A stretch of DNA of 64,000 nucleotides from NCBI GenBank assembly GCA_008694505.1, contig VZDJ01000046.1:1425951-1489950 (forward strand), written 5' to 3'. The stretch is from Cyanoderma ruficeps. Lineage: Eukaryota; Chordata; Aves; Passeriformes; Timaliidae. Both the position numbers and the translations under genes were made by a program. A model generated the notes under the pieces. It saw only the letters and a program-made list of their open reading frames with translations, was not told the DNA's origin and did no database searches. Below are positions 1-12,440 of the stretch, one piece after another (position 1 is the first letter of the stretch; every line of letters begins with the position of its first letter).

Positions 1-1235
1 TAAGAAACAGCGACAAGAGAAGGAGGAGGAGGTGGAGGTGTGTGCCCACTCCTGTTTTGTGAACAGAGGAAATCGTGGCTGCACCTCTGAGCATTGCTGG
101 GACAAGTCCCCTGCCTCCAGTTCTCCAGAGGATTTTTATTTTATGTCATAATGCACCCAAAGTCTTTACAGTGATTTTCATGCACAGATTCACTCCTCTC
201 AATGCTAATGACCCTCATTAAGTGGTGACTGGTGTAAATAAGCTTAGGCTGTTTGGGATAATGTGTGTTTCATAGGCCTGCTAGATGATAAAATGTCCTT
301 ATTATTGCAAAGTTTATTGCCTTTGCGTTTTCTCCTGACATTTTAAGTGAAAAGGGGTGAATTTTGGATGTTGCTCTGACTGCTTTCACAGGTGATTTCG
401 TTCTCAAGACTTCATGAGTCACCAGAGATTACCTTCTAGGCCTCTGGCAAGTATAAAATAAAATACTGTGCCTGAAAATCCCCACGACCTCTGCAAGCAA
501 ATCAGTTTCGCTCCACTGATAAAACTGCACAGATTTTGTACAGAGAAGTTAAAAGATGTGCCAGATAAGGAGTTCCAGGGGGCTGCAGGTTGGTGCCTTG
601 ATGTTTAGACCCTGGGGTTTTGTGGTGCAGCTCCGTGGGCTGCTGGATGCTGTTGACCTGTCGGTGCCTGTATCCTCTAACCCCATAAAAGTGGGATCAG
701 TATCCTGGAAAAACTGCACCTTCAGCCACAGATTTTCTCCATTTTCTACCTCACCTGTGCTTGGAGTGTCGGAATCTCTTTTCAGGCTCCCAGAATCTCT
801 GAGCAGCAGGTTTTGCAGGGTTTTACATCAGAAACAGGTCTGGCAGCCCTGCTCTGGTCAGAGGGAAGGAAATTCCCTGTGCTTGTTACAAGTCCCAGCC
901 AGGGGTCTACACAGGGAACTTTGGCTCTGAACTAGCCCAACCTACTGTTCCAGAACTTCAGTGGGGTATAATTACCCATTTCCTCTCTTAATTAATCAAG
1001 TCAGTCCAGTTGAAGGAAGGAGAGGCTCTGCAGGTGTCTAGAAATCTTTCAGGGGAAAAGAGAAAGTGCTGAGGGAGCTTAAGTGTCTCTGGGTTTTGAT
1101 GGCTGAGTTTTTTTGGATGTTGGCATTGTTTGAATTCCCACTTTAAGCTCAGTCGGGATCGTGATACATGAGCTCAGTATCTTGATGCCAGCAGCAGTTA
1201 AGAGAGAAAGGAGACCAGGAGGGAAATCAGAGAGA
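1..1235. other. Unannotated non-coding stretch
   Basis: No repeat family or exon is recognised here. The first 40 bases are purine-rich with repeated agg triplets. An open frame at 556-930 (124 codons) shows no domain, signal peptide or compositional bias, and I regard it as chance. Confidence 0.6.
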
Positions 1236-1340
1236 CCCAGGATGGTTTGGATTGAAAGGGACCTTAAAGATCCTCTAATTCCAACCCCCTGCTGTGAACA
1301 GGGACACCTTCCACTAGAAGTTCCTCAGAGCTTGGAGCCA
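1236..1340 (-). mobile_element. CR1 LINE 3' fragment
   Basis: The plus strand reads gatggtttggattgaaaggg followed by accttaaagatcctctaatt and a degraded 'gggacaccttccacta' block. This is the reverse complement of the CR1 3' untranslated end. CR1 is the dominant avian non-LTR retrotransposon and its copies are usually cut short at the 5' end, as here. It has no coding capacity. Confidence 0.85.
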
Positions 1341-2419
1341 TTTTTACTCCTTGTACCTGATTCCTTTTGGGGGTTTATTTTACACAACAGTGAGTTAGAC
1401 TGTCACTACATTGCCCATTACCTTTGTTCCAAAATGCAGAGACTTTACTCCATATTTTTATGGGATGCTGAGGCACAGATTCAAATATTATTCTCCTGTT
1501 CCTGAGCACCTCCAGGGTCTTCCCGAGATTGGAACTCTACCCAGTGACATATACAAAACTTCCAGCTGCTAACACAAAGCTCTTAAAAGTCCCTTCAGGC
1601 CACATGAAAACCTCCAGAGCTCAGGTCAGCTGTGATATTAATTGCTAATAGCAGCACATTAGTCTCCTTGCATAATGCAGCTGTGGCATTAATTACCACT
1701 GGGGTTATGGGTCAGGCTCAGGACCCAGCTGAAAACTTAAAATATTTGACCCCTTTTTTTTTCTGTGAATCTCAAAGTCTTCTCTTTATGGAATCAGTTA
1801 ACATGAAATTAATCTGTTCACCTTTTTAGCTGGGCCCTTCTTTATCTGCATAATAGAGGGCAACAAAACATAGCCTGGTGTTATGGGAAAAGAACAAGAC
1901 ACACTTTACACTGCAACTTAAGGGTTTGCAGGTGGGAAAACAAATAAACAGAAGGATTAAAAATTAAAACAAAAATCCCCAGCAAACACAAACTATGGCA
2001 ATCGACAAATTCTCGGATGCAGCCAAAATACCTCAACCATTTACTCAAGAGTCAGGAAGCCCAAGTCCCACGCACAGAGTGTCATTTTTCACTGTGGGTG
2101 TGCTCAAAATGGGGATTTACAGCTTGGGCACACAGCGCTGTGTGTAAGGATGGCTGCACCTGAGAGAGTGTGTGAGAAAGGCAGTTTGTTGGCTGCAATA
2201 TATTCCCCAAACCATCGCACTTTCAAAAATCTCTGACGATAAAATGGCCTTTCACCTTTCCAGGTGCAAACAGACAGAACTGCCTGGTGCTCTCGCTGCG
2301 TCTTTCATCCCATTTTGTCCCAGCAGCATGGGAATATCTAGGAAGAGGTGGGGAAGGAAGAGAGAATTCACAGGCTGCTAAAGAGATGTTGTTGTTTACC
2401 ACCTTACCTTTGGAGCACA
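1341..2419. other. Unannotated non-coding stretch
   Basis: Only a short T run (about 1750-1760) and an A-rich patch near 1940-1990 stand out. No exon, RNA gene or repeat family is recognised. Confidence 0.55.
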
Positions 2420-2425
2420 TGTATG

Positions 2426-2728
2426 TGTCACCCTGAATTTTCTGCCTTCTGTCTTCGTGCTGCAGATTCTCGCGCAGCTTCATGCAAACAATGTGAATTT
2501 TTAGAATGTTTACATAGTTCTCCTCTGAGAGAGAAAATGATTGATGGTGATGTCCACCATCCAGGTGGGAGAGGTGGCGACCTGTGTAGCCAGTCTCTTG
2601 ACCTTTGTACAAATGTATATAAATGGAGTCAGATTTTTGAATTAAAGAGTTTGTTCCCTTGAACTGCTGCTGGTGGCCTCATCTTTCTGTCCCTGAAGTT
2701 GGGACACTCCCAGCCTCGGCAATCAACA
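2426..2728 (+). mobile_element. Solo LTR, small ERVK-like family, copy 1
   Basis: This 303-bp element begins tgtcaccctg and ends aatcaaca. It is flanked by tgtatg (2420-2425) and tgtctg (2729-2734), a 6-bp target-site duplication with one mismatch. Clearly related copies lie at 10113-10415 and 40442-40728. A TATA-like tatataaa lies near 2616, with 'gaattaaag' downstream where the poly(A) signal would be expected. TG...CA ends with a 6-bp duplication are typical of class II (ERVK-type) retroviral LTRs. No internal retroviral sequence is attached, so it is a solo LTR left by recombination between two LTRs. The family name is not recalled. Confidence 0.88.
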
Positions 2729-2734
2729 TGTCTG

Positions 2735-2870
2735 TACAAAAATAAATATGAAAATGAAAACTATAAATAAAAATAAACACAAATATAAATATAAATATAA
2801 ATNACAAATATAAATACAAATATAAATATATGTGCATGTGTATACATGAATGTATGTATGCACGTATTTT
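2735..2870. repeat. AT-rich low-complexity tract with one N
   Basis: Degenerate aaatat/ataaat repeats run directly after the target-site duplication of the LTR at 2426-2728. A single unresolved base sits at 2803, and the tract ends in a tgtatgtatg-like patch. It is a simple repeat whose length is probably uncertain in the assembly. Confidence 0.85.
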
Positions 2871-3556
2871 ATGTATCTGTTTATAATTTATTGTTGTCTC
2901 TCTAAAAACCCTCTGTCTCTACAAAGACATTGCCTGCCTCAGATCGCTGCCTCTAAAAGCCAATCCCAAATCTGACGTTAAGAGTGACATTGAGCAGCAG
3001 AGCAGAGGATCCATGGCTTGGCCCACATTCTCTAAAGAGGGTGGAAGGAATGAATTGGGCTTTGGCTCATACCTCAGACCTAAGTTTATTATTTGTGCTA
3101 CAGGGTGGGCCAGAACATGGGTTTTTTTTGTGTGCACCAGGCACAACCTGTATTTTTTAAAAATAATTTGTACAGGTTTTTATGTAAACAAGTCGATGTA
3201 GCAGCCATTGAAACAGCAGCACTCATAAAGATCCACTCAGGACAAAGGCTTTATTCAATACTAACTTCTTTTCAGCTGCTGAAAGACCAAATATATGTTG
3301 CTGGCGTGAGTTTTCATTTCCTAACAATGTCATTCTCTGCTGTATGACCTGCAGGATGTATCAGAGCATCCAGTTTGAACATGACGAGTTTATCTCTGCT
3401 GGGATAAATCATTCAGGATTTCATTTTTCCTTCCCTTCCTGCCTCACAAACACATCTCCACCAGGCTCAGCTGGGTGCTGGCTGCTGAGGAGTGCCCTTG
3501 CTGCTGTTCCAGGAGCAGTTTCAAAGGAGGAATATTACGGGTTTTACCCACCCTTC
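2871..3556. other. Unannotated non-coding stretch
   Basis: No repeat family, exon or RNA gene is recognised. Overlapping short open frames on both strands lack any domain. Confidence 0.5.
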
Positions 3557-3890
3557 TGTGGGACAGCCCGCCCGAAATGTGGTTAATATTAATTAGTGAG
3601 ACGGCATGATCGAGTGTGCCTTGAAAAATCAAAAAGGTTTTAATAAAGGAGGAAAACAATACAAAAAACAAAACCAAAACTGAGGACAGCACAGAGACAA
3701 GTCTCTCACTTGCTACAACACCTTGAAAAGTGTGGAGTTGATTTGTTTTCTCTCTTTAGTACTCAACAGCCTGGGTGGGCTTTTGGCCCTTGGCCCGATG
3801 AGATGAACAACAGACTTTGAGTTACATTCCCGGAGCTCAATCTACAATGAGAGCCAGTTACAATGAGAACAGAACATTCCAGCTAACTCC
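3557..3890 (-). mobile_element. Possible LTR relic
   Basis: The plus strand begins tgtgggaca and contains ggttttaataaagg, which on the minus strand reads as an attaaa poly(A)-like signal followed by a short U5-like tail ending in CA. No matching copy occurs in the window and no target-site duplication was found, so the far boundary is arbitrary. It could equally be ordinary unique DNA. Confidence 0.3.
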
Positions 3891-5693
3891 CTAAAATATC
3901 AAAAGTAAACTGAGACTCTTTCCCAATTTGGAAGCATCTGCTGGAGGTGCAGGGATTGCATCACCACAGAGTATTTTCTTTGACATCACCTGGTGCCTCG
4001 TGGCTCTTTGGAAACCTCTCTGCCTCCCCGGCAGGGATGCTCCTTGGCAAAGAGCTGGAGCCATGTGAAGCAGGGAGCTTTGGATGCCACAGGGAGCTTT
4101 GGATGCCACAGGGAGCTTTGGTGCCACGGCCTTTCCGGAATGAGAAACTCCCCCTTTCTCCCAGGCAACAACTGCAGGAGTGGCGTTGGAAGAGCTCTTG
4201 GGTCTGGAATGTAGACAGTACTCATGAGGAAGAACACAAAGATATTTTTAGAAAACTTCCATTGCGGACAATTGTAAGAGCTGGAAAAATAAATACTTGT
4301 ATAGACATAGGCTTTTATTCCTTTTTTTTTTTTTTTCCCATAGCAGGAAGCAAACATTTATTCTGAGCTCAATCCCTGCTCTTAATACATAATCCCCAAA
4401 CAGCTCTGGCGTCATTGCAATAAAATGATGTTCCTTCCTAAATAGCCTGGCATGGAATTTCAGGCTGAGCAGAAATAAAGGACAACTGGAAAACCAAACA
4501 GAAATTCAGGTACAAAACATTGCTAAGACAACAGACAGTTGTATTACGTGACTAACCTCCCACATGTGGAAGGAGCTACAGGCATTCGGTGATTCACTGT
4601 TTAGTGCTGTGTGTTTATATATATCTGTGACCACAAGATTGTTCTGCAGATTCTTCTCCATAACGAAATCCAGGAAATTTTACATGGTGGTTCTCAAAGG
4701 AACACCAGTCCAACATTCTTGCATGTTCGGCAGTGCTGATTGTTTTGTTTCTCTCACATTTCTCCTCTGTATCAAAGAGCTCCTCACTTTGAGTGGAGGA
4801 AGAAGAGGTAGGGACGATGAACAGTTTTGTTTTTTCTCACTGCAGGGAACATTTCATATCCCATTATCCCCATCCTGTCACATGAGGCACGTTCTGCTTT
4901 TATTTCCTGCTGCTGTACAGCCCAGCTGTTGCAGAGCTTGTTTTCCCTGTAAAAACCTGTCAGCAAGGCTGGTACCTCCACAAGAGTGGTCTGAACTCCA
5001 TTTTAAAATGGAATTCTGAAACCCTAGGATGGGATTTTGTTGCCTAACCTATCATCTAATGCCATGTTGAGGTTCCATCAAGCACTGGTCTTCTGTGGGT
5101 TCCACTTCATATTTTTGGGAGCCAGGTTCAGGAGTCTCAGGTGTCTGCAGACAGCTGAATCCTGTCCTCCTGTGACATGGATCTGACCCTGTCAGTTCAG
5201 AACTGTAAATTTAGGTTTCTGAGCCTGCAGGATGATAAGGTGAGCGGAATTGTGGATCAAGAAAATGATCATTGATTAGGGAAAGCAAAAGCTGCACACA
5301 CAAGTAATGCAGAAAGATGAATTATTTTTACAAATGCCCATCTCTGGGGAGATTTCAGCCTCTTCCTGGAGAGCCTCTGCATTTAAGGCACTGAGTGCCA
5401 CGATCACCAACAAGCTTTTATTGCTGAGCACATCATCATAAAAACTGTGTGTGGCAGAAAATGCAGTGGAAAATGTAGAAATTAGGAAAAAAAAGGAAAA
5501 CACCCAGATGCAAATATCCTGTGGATATAGGTCCCTGCGTTCAGAGGCATTTACTTAAATTTGATTTAATCAGACTGAGAACTTTGGATGTAACTTGAGA
5601 GAGAGCAATCATTTTATAAAACCAGTACAACAAGCTCAGGGGACTGGGAGATCAGAGCTGCCGCTCTCTTCCTTCCACAAAACACTTGACCCG
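3891..5693. other. Unannotated stretch around a minisatellite
   Basis: Apart from the 19-bp minisatellite at 4071-4127 and a T run at about 4321-4336, nothing is recognised. The open frame at 4564-5019 (151 codons) has irregular hydrophobic and cysteine-rich patches but no identifiable domain, and it is probably chance. Confidence 0.5.
4071..4127 (+). repeat. 19-bp minisatellite, about 3 units
   Basis: The unit cagggagctttggatgcca is repeated twice exactly (4071-4089, 4090-4108). A third unit has lost an 'a' (about 4109-4126). Confidence 0.95.
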
Positions 5694-5765
5694 TTCAACT
5701 CAAGGGGGTTGCACCAAATTATGTCCAGAGGTCCCTTTCAGCCCAAATTATTCTCTGATTCCAAT
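5694..5765 (+). mobile_element. CR1 LINE 3' tail fragment
   Basis: The segment ending in 'ccagaggtccctttcagccc' plus 'aaattattctctgattcc' matches the sense-strand 3' end of a CR1 subfamily that normally reads 'ccagaggtcccttccagccc'. Only the tail is kept. Confidence 0.7.
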
Positions 5766-8700
5766 TTCCCTCCCAGGAAAGCCAGTCTGCATTTCAAACA
5801 GAGGTTCATTCCTCGACAGGAGATGGCTTCCAGGCAGGACTTTTTTCCATCTGACACTGGTGAAGAGGATTCCTGGACATCAGGAAATGGAGCTGGATTT
5901 TCCACCCAAGAGTCCCATTGTGCTGGTTTTCATCTGGACAGCCAAGTTCTGCAAAGGGATCTGCATCAATGACAACCATTTAAATAATTTTAAAAGAGAA
6001 ACCCATTAATTTCTTCAGGAAGCACATTCTTTTCACCACTAGTTTCCTAAATCCTTTAGAAACCATGATCTGCAAAGTCTTTCTGATCTGCCGTTGAGAT
6101 TCAATAAACTACAATAACTCATCTTCAAATGAAAATCTTGCAAACATAAGAGACAGTTCATTAACATTCAACACAAATCTCTTATTCCAGTAAAAATCTG
6201 CCTTCCCATCTAGTTACGATTCTGTTTGTGCATTTAGTGGGTTGAAGGGTAATTAGTATGGGGTGGGAGAAGCTGCATTCAGGCACAGCATTCTGAACCA
6301 TCTCCAAATACCATTCAAGTGCCTGTTTCTTGCAATTTCATTACTTACTGAAAGCCTTGTGAATTCATCCTTTAAAACATCAGGGAAAGCAGCAGCCTGA
6401 AATATCTGTTCTGATTAACTTCTACAATTAATAAAGATATTTCCACGGTTTAAACTCATCTATCCCAAACTCAGCCATGGGTCAGATTCAGAAAGACATT
6501 TATTTTTCATTTAATAACCACAAAGATCCCAAGTTTAAAATACATTAAAAACTTATGCAAGCAAAAACAGAAGAAGCAAATATTTTATTTCATCTTTCAG
6601 CAGCAAGTTAAGTGTTTAAGAGGTTTAGACAATGCCTTTATTAACATGCTTTAACTTTTGGCCAGGCTTGGATTGATCAGGGAGTTGGAGTCGATGATCA
6701 TTGTGAGTTAATTCAAAGTCAAATATTTCTGTTCTGTTGTCTCCTATTTTTATATCTCGTTCCTACCTGGTTAGCACTGACCTCTGGCAATGTCACCTGT
6801 AAAATAGAGGCAGGTATTTACTGACCTGTGTTTGTGTGTGTGTGTAAAATATGCTGGAAGATGGGGTAAAAATACAATTCTGCAGGAAATCCTGGCACAA
6901 AGGCCAGTCTTGGTCACTAATATGATGTCATGCAATATTTTCTCTATCCTAAAAATAGTCAGAAAGTGACAGGCGCCGTTTATCATTTCAGCCAGTCCAT
7001 TGCTTTCCAGAAAGTGCTACTTTAGTCCCAGTATCAATCAATTTTTATAAAATGTAGAACAGCATTTCCACAGTCCCCTGTGATGGCTGCACTTGTGGTT
7101 AAATGGAGAATAGCCAATAAAACAAATTTAATAAGTTGATCAAATAATTCAAAGTTCTGCTTGGATAAAGCAGTGAACACAGGAGCCACAGTTCAATGGA
7201 CTTAATGTCATTCATGACATTTTCCCCCCACTCTGCATCCTGCTCTGAACAATCAGATGTGCTCAAATAGATGTTTATTTGTGATTTTTTTTATCACATC
7301 TCAATATGAGGTGTGAAGTCATTGTAATGGCACAAAACTCTCGTGAGAGTTTCACTGAGTGGAGAACAAAAGAGAAATGTGGGGGCTGTGCCCACAAGGG
7401 GAATTCCTGGCAAAGGTGATGAAGGAACCCTTTTTATGTTTGAGTGATGGGCTCAGGCTTCTTCACTCTCTGAAATACAGGGGTATTCAAACTTTCAGAG
7501 AACAAAACATCCCAGCAAATGTGCAATGTTCCCAATGTCTCCTGTGGTGTGGGAGAGAAACGGAAATGTAAAAGGAACTGATTAAGTTGATGGGAACAAA
7601 GCTGTTGGTGCTCTGGGCTTGACTGAGGGCCACTGGGGTCCATCCAGAAACCTGTGCCCTCACCACTCATTCTGCAGGAAAAATAAATGTTTTTCTGTTC
7701 AGAAAGAATATAGAGAAGAGAAGGAACTGGTGGAGACCTGTTCAGAGGATGATTCAGTCTCCTGTCATCAGCACAAGCACAGCTCTCTCCTAAGCTGTTC
7801 AAGCTCCATCCTGAAAGGAGTTTACTCTTTTACTGAAACTTTGATCAATGTGCTGTCCCTGAACTTCATCACTTCCCCATGCCTGAGGTTACTTTGACCT
7901 TGACTGAATGGCAGACAAATGTAGAAAACCAGTAAATTTCACTCTTGTTGGAAGAATGTAAACGTTTTGTAGTGGTTACTCACATTTGGGGCAGTCCTTG
8001 ACCACAAGAGTTTGGGAGGAGTGCATTGAAATCCATTTTACATCCTCAGCATTTAAATGCTGCATGGGACTTGTTTCTCTCCTGCTGTAAGGAGGCACTG
8101 CCTCTGTGTCACAGCTTTCTTTCAGCTGGGTTCGTTTTCCTAACGAAGAGGAAAGCGATGGACCAAATCACATATTTCAGTTTAAAACTTTCCACGCAAA
8201 GTCCATTAATTCAGGTGTGCTACAACGTAAAACCCCACTCACGTCACTCCCTCGTTTTAACTTGCTGACGCACCCTGTGGGTGCTGAACTTTATTTCTTA
8301 GGATCTTGAACTTTTGAAAGGAAATGTTCCACTTGAGCACCTCAGCATTTGCATTGTGGCATGAACGTTGTGGGCACGTCATAAATCATGTTCCTTCCTT
8401 TCACACTGTAATGCAAGTGTCACCGCAAAAGTGAAGGTTAAAGTTGTCTCTCCTGAGCTCTAAACACGCTCAGACAATGAACAGAAAAGGGAATCTAACA
8501 GCCTTCACCCACTTTCAAAATAAACCACCCAGCTAAAACTCAGAGGATGCAAAGGAACTAAGTTCAATGGGTTACAGCTCAGCCTTTATCGAAGTGTTAT
8601 TTTTAAAGCAAAGGAAAGGAGACTTTCAGACTTCTCATGTGTGGAACACGTCCTGGCACCAGAAAATGCAGAGCCTACAAGGAGGACACACAGCACCAGG

Positions 8701-9236
8701 GCAAGGAGTAGTGCTGGAACTAATCCCACTGACCCAAAGGATGGATCTTCCAAATCCAGTAATCAGTGTCCTGCAAAACACGTCCCTCAAGTCTCAGCCT
8801 GTTTTCTGTGTGATTAAAAAAAAAAAAAAATCCCAACAGTTTTCCCCCTGCAATTTTGAAGAATCAAATTCTCACAGGGCTCTGCCAGCCTGAGTGTGGC
8901 CTGATTTTCTGGTTGAACACGTGTGTGGATGTGCAGAAAACATTTTCACTTGGCCCAGTTGCCCCTCAATATATTTTTGTCTTTTGCACTTGCTAAGTGC
9001 TGTGGACTGTGCTGTCTTTTTCAGAATTTCCTTTTCTCTTTTTCTGATTAAAATCTAGTGAGTACAAAATTAATGTATAGAAGGCTGCTTGGAGTCTTCC
9101 CCAAGCATTTGTAAAGACTTTTCTTTTTGTTGGTTCTCATTTTTGGCTGAGACTACAGCTGAAGTTATTTGGCGTAGCTGGGCTTTGCCATTCACTTGGA
9201 TTTCACTGGTGATTTTGGTCAGGATGAAAGGAGTTG
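5766..9236. other. Long unannotated stretch
   Basis: This stretch contains a weak CR1 tail (6672-6735), a short tg run (about 6829-6844) and an A14-type homopolymer near 8817-8830. No exon or other repeat family is recognised. The remainder is AT-leaning unique DNA. Confidence 0.55.
6672..6735 (+). mobile_element. Degenerate CR1 3' tail (probable)
   Basis: The block gagttggagtcgatgatcat resembles the CR1 segment that normally reads 'ggagttggactcgatgatcc' just before the 3' terminus. What follows is too diverged to be sure. Confidence 0.4.
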
Positions 9237-9545
9237 GAATTACAGAACGGTTTGGGTTGAAGAGGATCTTAAAAATCATTTCATTCCACTCCCTGCCATG
9301 GGCAGGGACATCTTCCACTATCCCAGGGTCATCCAAGCCCTGTCCAACCTGGCCTTGGATGGTTCCAGGGATCCAGGGGCAGCCACAGCTTCTCTGAGAA
9401 CCTATTCCAGGGCCTCCCCACCCTCACAAGGAAGGATTTCTTCCCAATTTCCCATCTAACCCTGCCCTCAGTCATTTTATAACCATTACCCCTTGTCCTA
9501 CCTGCACAGTAATACTTTCCACAAGAACTCCCTCTAACTACAAAT
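9237..9545 (-). mobile_element. CR1 LINE 3' fragment (about 310 bp)
   Basis: In order on the plus strand are the acagaacggtttgggttg terminus, the 'ctgccatgggcagggacat' block, 'tccagggatccaggggcag', 'ggcctccccaccctcaca' and a diverged 'ccccttgtcctacctgc' block. This is a colinear reverse-complement copy of the CR1 3' region. Several short open frames across it are by-products. Confidence 0.93.
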
Positions 9546-10106
9546 ATTATCCTGAATGTCTGGATAAAAACCAACTTGAAGTGCTTTTCTATCCAGCTCT
9601 ATTTCTCTGCATCAGCTGGACCTAGGTAAGCTCAGTAAATGTTGGGATGTGGGCAAACACAGCCGAGGGAGACGTGTGTTGCCTTGCTGCCTTCCTGTGG
9701 CATTTGGGGCAAAACTGATCACAGCCCACGCAGAAACTGCCTTTCAAACTCAGCACCAATACTGTGTGTGTAACCTGGATGTGGCCCCTTGAAAATACCT
9801 GAATCAGCTTAGAAACCTGAATTTGGGAAGCCTGGGGAAGGTGTGGTAATATTTCTGTAAGTCCTGGTCTGAGGGCAGGGTGATCTCCTTGCCCCAGTGA
9901 CCTCTTCCCACAACAGCAGACTTCCTCCAGGGGCCACGCCAGGCACCTCCAGCCAGAAAAGGTATTTCTGTTGGGTGGAGATACACAAACCTGATACAGC
10001 ACCCTGAAGGAGGGCTGGACAAAAACAGAGCTCAAAGAAACCAACTCCGTAAAGGAAGGGTGGTCTCCTTTCCTTTCATGATGTGATTGCTCTGTGCTCC
10101 CATATC
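9546..10106. other. Unannotated non-coding stretch
   Basis: No repeat family is recognised. A minus-strand open frame of 179 codons (9622-10161) crosses into the neighbouring LTR and has no domain, so it is not accepted as a gene. Confidence 0.5.
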
Positions 10107-10112
10107 CGTCTC

Positions 10113-10415
10113 TGTTGCCCTGAGTTTTCTGTCTTTTTGTCTTTCTGTAGAACTTTCTCATGCAGCTTCATGAAAACAATATCTATTCTTAGAATGTTTA
10201 CATACTTCTCCTGTGAGAGAAGAAATGATTGATGATGATGTCCACCATCCAGTTGAAGAGGTGGCAACCTGTGTAGCCAATCTCTTGACCTCTGTACATA
10301 TCTATAAATACTGGAGTCAAATTGAATTAAAGGAGGAGTTTTCTAAACCAGCTGAGGTGTGAGTTTCATTTCAGTGCTCCTAAAATTGGGACATGCCCAG
10401 CTTCAGCCTGCAACA
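10113..10415 (+). mobile_element. Solo LTR, small ERVK-like family, copy 2
   Basis: This 303-bp element begins tgttgccctg and ends cctgcaaca, so its first and last six bases form an inverted repeat (tgttgc/gcaaca). It is flanked by perfect 6-bp direct repeats cgtctc (10107-10112 and 10416-10421). The central blocks 'atgtccaccatccag' and 'gtgtagccaatctcttgacc' are shared with the LTRs at 2426 and 40442. A tatctataaata box lies near 10300, with aattaaagg following. No internal retroviral sequence is attached. Confidence 0.93.
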
Positions 10416-10421
10416 CGTCTC

Positions 10422-11902
10422 CTTGTTTTTCACCCCAGCTTTGGGAACAACTGTGACTTTATTTTTTCCTCTGTGCAGGAGACACAGCTTCACGTACAGA
10501 TTGGCCCCTTCTGGATGAATTAGACAGTTCTGGTTACTCAGTCCTGAAAAAGGATTTACAGAACATGAATGAATTGAAGGCATGAGTAACACTCTCAGTT
10601 TTTCACAGGGATTTTTGCATTTTTTTGGTGTCTGAGAGACTCCACTGTGAGACATGGGTGATTCTGCAGCAGCTGGACTCAGGAACATTCTTGAGACTGT
10701 TAAACATTCTCACACAGATGTAGTTATAGTGACAGAGAATTTTCAAGATTAGGTATTCAAAAAGTATGAATGAAAAGTATGAGAGAAAAATTACACTGAT
10801 ATCAGATGTTTCCTGCTTTAGATTTTGCTGCTGATCACAGGGATCAGATGCAAAGATGAAATCTCACCCCGGAATAAATTGCAGCCACAGAGTGACAGTT
10901 CTTACAATCTAAGGTTGATTTCTCAGTGAGGTAAGCCCTTGGTATTGCCTGGAAAGTGGTATGACCTTGTTCTCCTCCGTGAAGAATTAAAATGCTGAGA
11001 TGAGAGAGAAGAATAGGGTTAAGAATGAATAAAAAATAGAAGATAAAACCAGTCAAACCCTTTTAGCACAGCTGATTAGATTTTCCTTTAAATTGGCATA
11101 GGTTTTCCTTGAAGAAGGATGAGATGGGATCATTCACTGTGATGCATGTCCCTGGAAGAGCCATCCTTTACACTCTGAATGAAAATCTGCTTAATGCTAA
11201 CAAGATTGGAGTCCTTTATTTATTCCCAACACACAGAGGCAGGGATCAGACTCGAAGGCCTGTGATGGTTTTATTTGTGGATGTTTTTGCCTGATGCTGG
11301 TTATCTCTGACAGCATTTGCTTGGATTGGGTTCATTGCTCTTGTCACGATTACATATGTGACACGTGTGGAATGACACCACTAATGCCACTGCCCTTTAA
11401 ATCTTCTTGTCCTTGTGTGATGCAGAATCCCTGTGCCAGCTCCCAGCCGTAGAAATCTGCAGGGTTTAATCAATCAGGAGCACATTTAATGCAGTCACTA
11501 AGCCGTCACAGCTTTGTAGTCAGTGACAAAAGGGGCAAACCCGCTGTCACCAAGGACCACTGGGGCAGTCCTGCACTGTTGGGTGTGCAAAGAATTTCTC
11601 TGCAAAGTTCCTCCCTATTGCACTCCAAAACCTGCAACAGCTCTCTTGGCCTCTACCCTTTGACTCCAGGTCAGCACCTGTGCATGGAGACCTTGAATCC
11701 ATCCAGGGATGTTGCTCCACTTGAGGCAGCAGATTGAAAAACATTTCTTGCTTTACTATTCTGTCTTTACTGCATAAAGGTCTAAAGAAAATTTGGGTTC
11801 TTTTAGCACAGCACTACAGGTGGTGCAGCTGCTGATTTTTAAGCCAGGAAGCCATCTGTGAATGAAGGTCCATGTAGATTCCAAGAGGTGGTGAACTTAA
11901 AA
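10422..11902. other. Unannotated non-coding stretch
   Basis: No exon or repeat family is recognised. Short open frames on both strands lack domains. Confidence 0.55.
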
Positions 11903-11954
11903 TCATTGAACCATAGGAAAATTAAGGTTGGAAAGACCTCCAAGATCGTCCTGA
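11903..11954 (-). mobile_element. CR1 LINE 3' end, separated by an LTR
   Basis: The plus strand reads attaaggttggaaagacctc then caagatcgtc, the 3' terminus of an older CR1 subfamily whose consensus continues 'catcaagtccaacctttgactg'. The continuation is missing here and appears after the LTR, at about 12988. Confidence 0.75.
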
Positions 11955-12094
11955 TGCCTTGTGTAAGGCTGACCTGAAACAGAGACTGGACTGGACAGAG
12001 CTAGAAAACGAAGTAGATATTTATTAAAAGGCCTTTAAGGATCCACCTTAGGCAGGACAAGAACCTGGCCAGGTTCCACCCAAGGTGGACCCAA

Positions 12095-12148
12095 AATGGT
12101 CACAAAATGGACACAAAATGGACACAAAATGGACACAAAATGGACAAA
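12095..12148 (+). repeat. 11-bp tandem repeat inside LTR
   Basis: The unit acaaaatggac is repeated about five times, with a shorter run in the duplicated unit at about 12515-12548. The repeat gives open frames rich in a KWTQNGHKMDTKW-like pattern, which are artefacts of the repeat. Confidence 0.92.
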
Positions 12149-12439
12149 CAGTCACGAGGTCTCACACTTGGATAAGTTTTGGTCCATTTGCATCTTGGGG
12201 TTGAATTGTCCAATCCCAGCTCCAGGTGGTGCAGTCCCATCCTTCTTGTTTTCTCCCTCCAGCCACCGTTGTTGGTGCTTTTGGGCCTGGAAACTTGTCC
12301 CAGTTGTCCTTGGTGTGCAGCAGGACAAGGATTTGTTTTGTGTCCCTGCTGTGTGCAGAGAGCTGAGTGACACTGGATGGGAGCTCAGAGCTGCACCCCT
12401 GGGCAGCACAGAGTCTGAAATACACAAAAGCTAAAGCTT

Positions 12440-12440
12440 N
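12440..12440. other. Assembly N at duplication joint
   Basis: A single undetermined base lies exactly where unit 1 of the duplicated LTR ends (aaagctt) and unit 2 begins (aatgcct). This raises the possibility that the duplication is partly an assembly join. Confidence 0.97.

Noticed and set aside
556..930. 124-codon open frame on the plus strand
   Set aside because: No domain, no start context or splice signals that I can defend, and no conservation evidence. This length is expected by chance in 64 kb.
4564..5019. 151-codon plus-strand frame with cysteine-rich and hydrophobic patches
   Set aside because: No recognisable family, patchy composition, and no exon signals seen.
9622..10161. 179-codon minus-strand frame
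   Set aside because: It runs into the solo LTR at 10113 and shows no domain.
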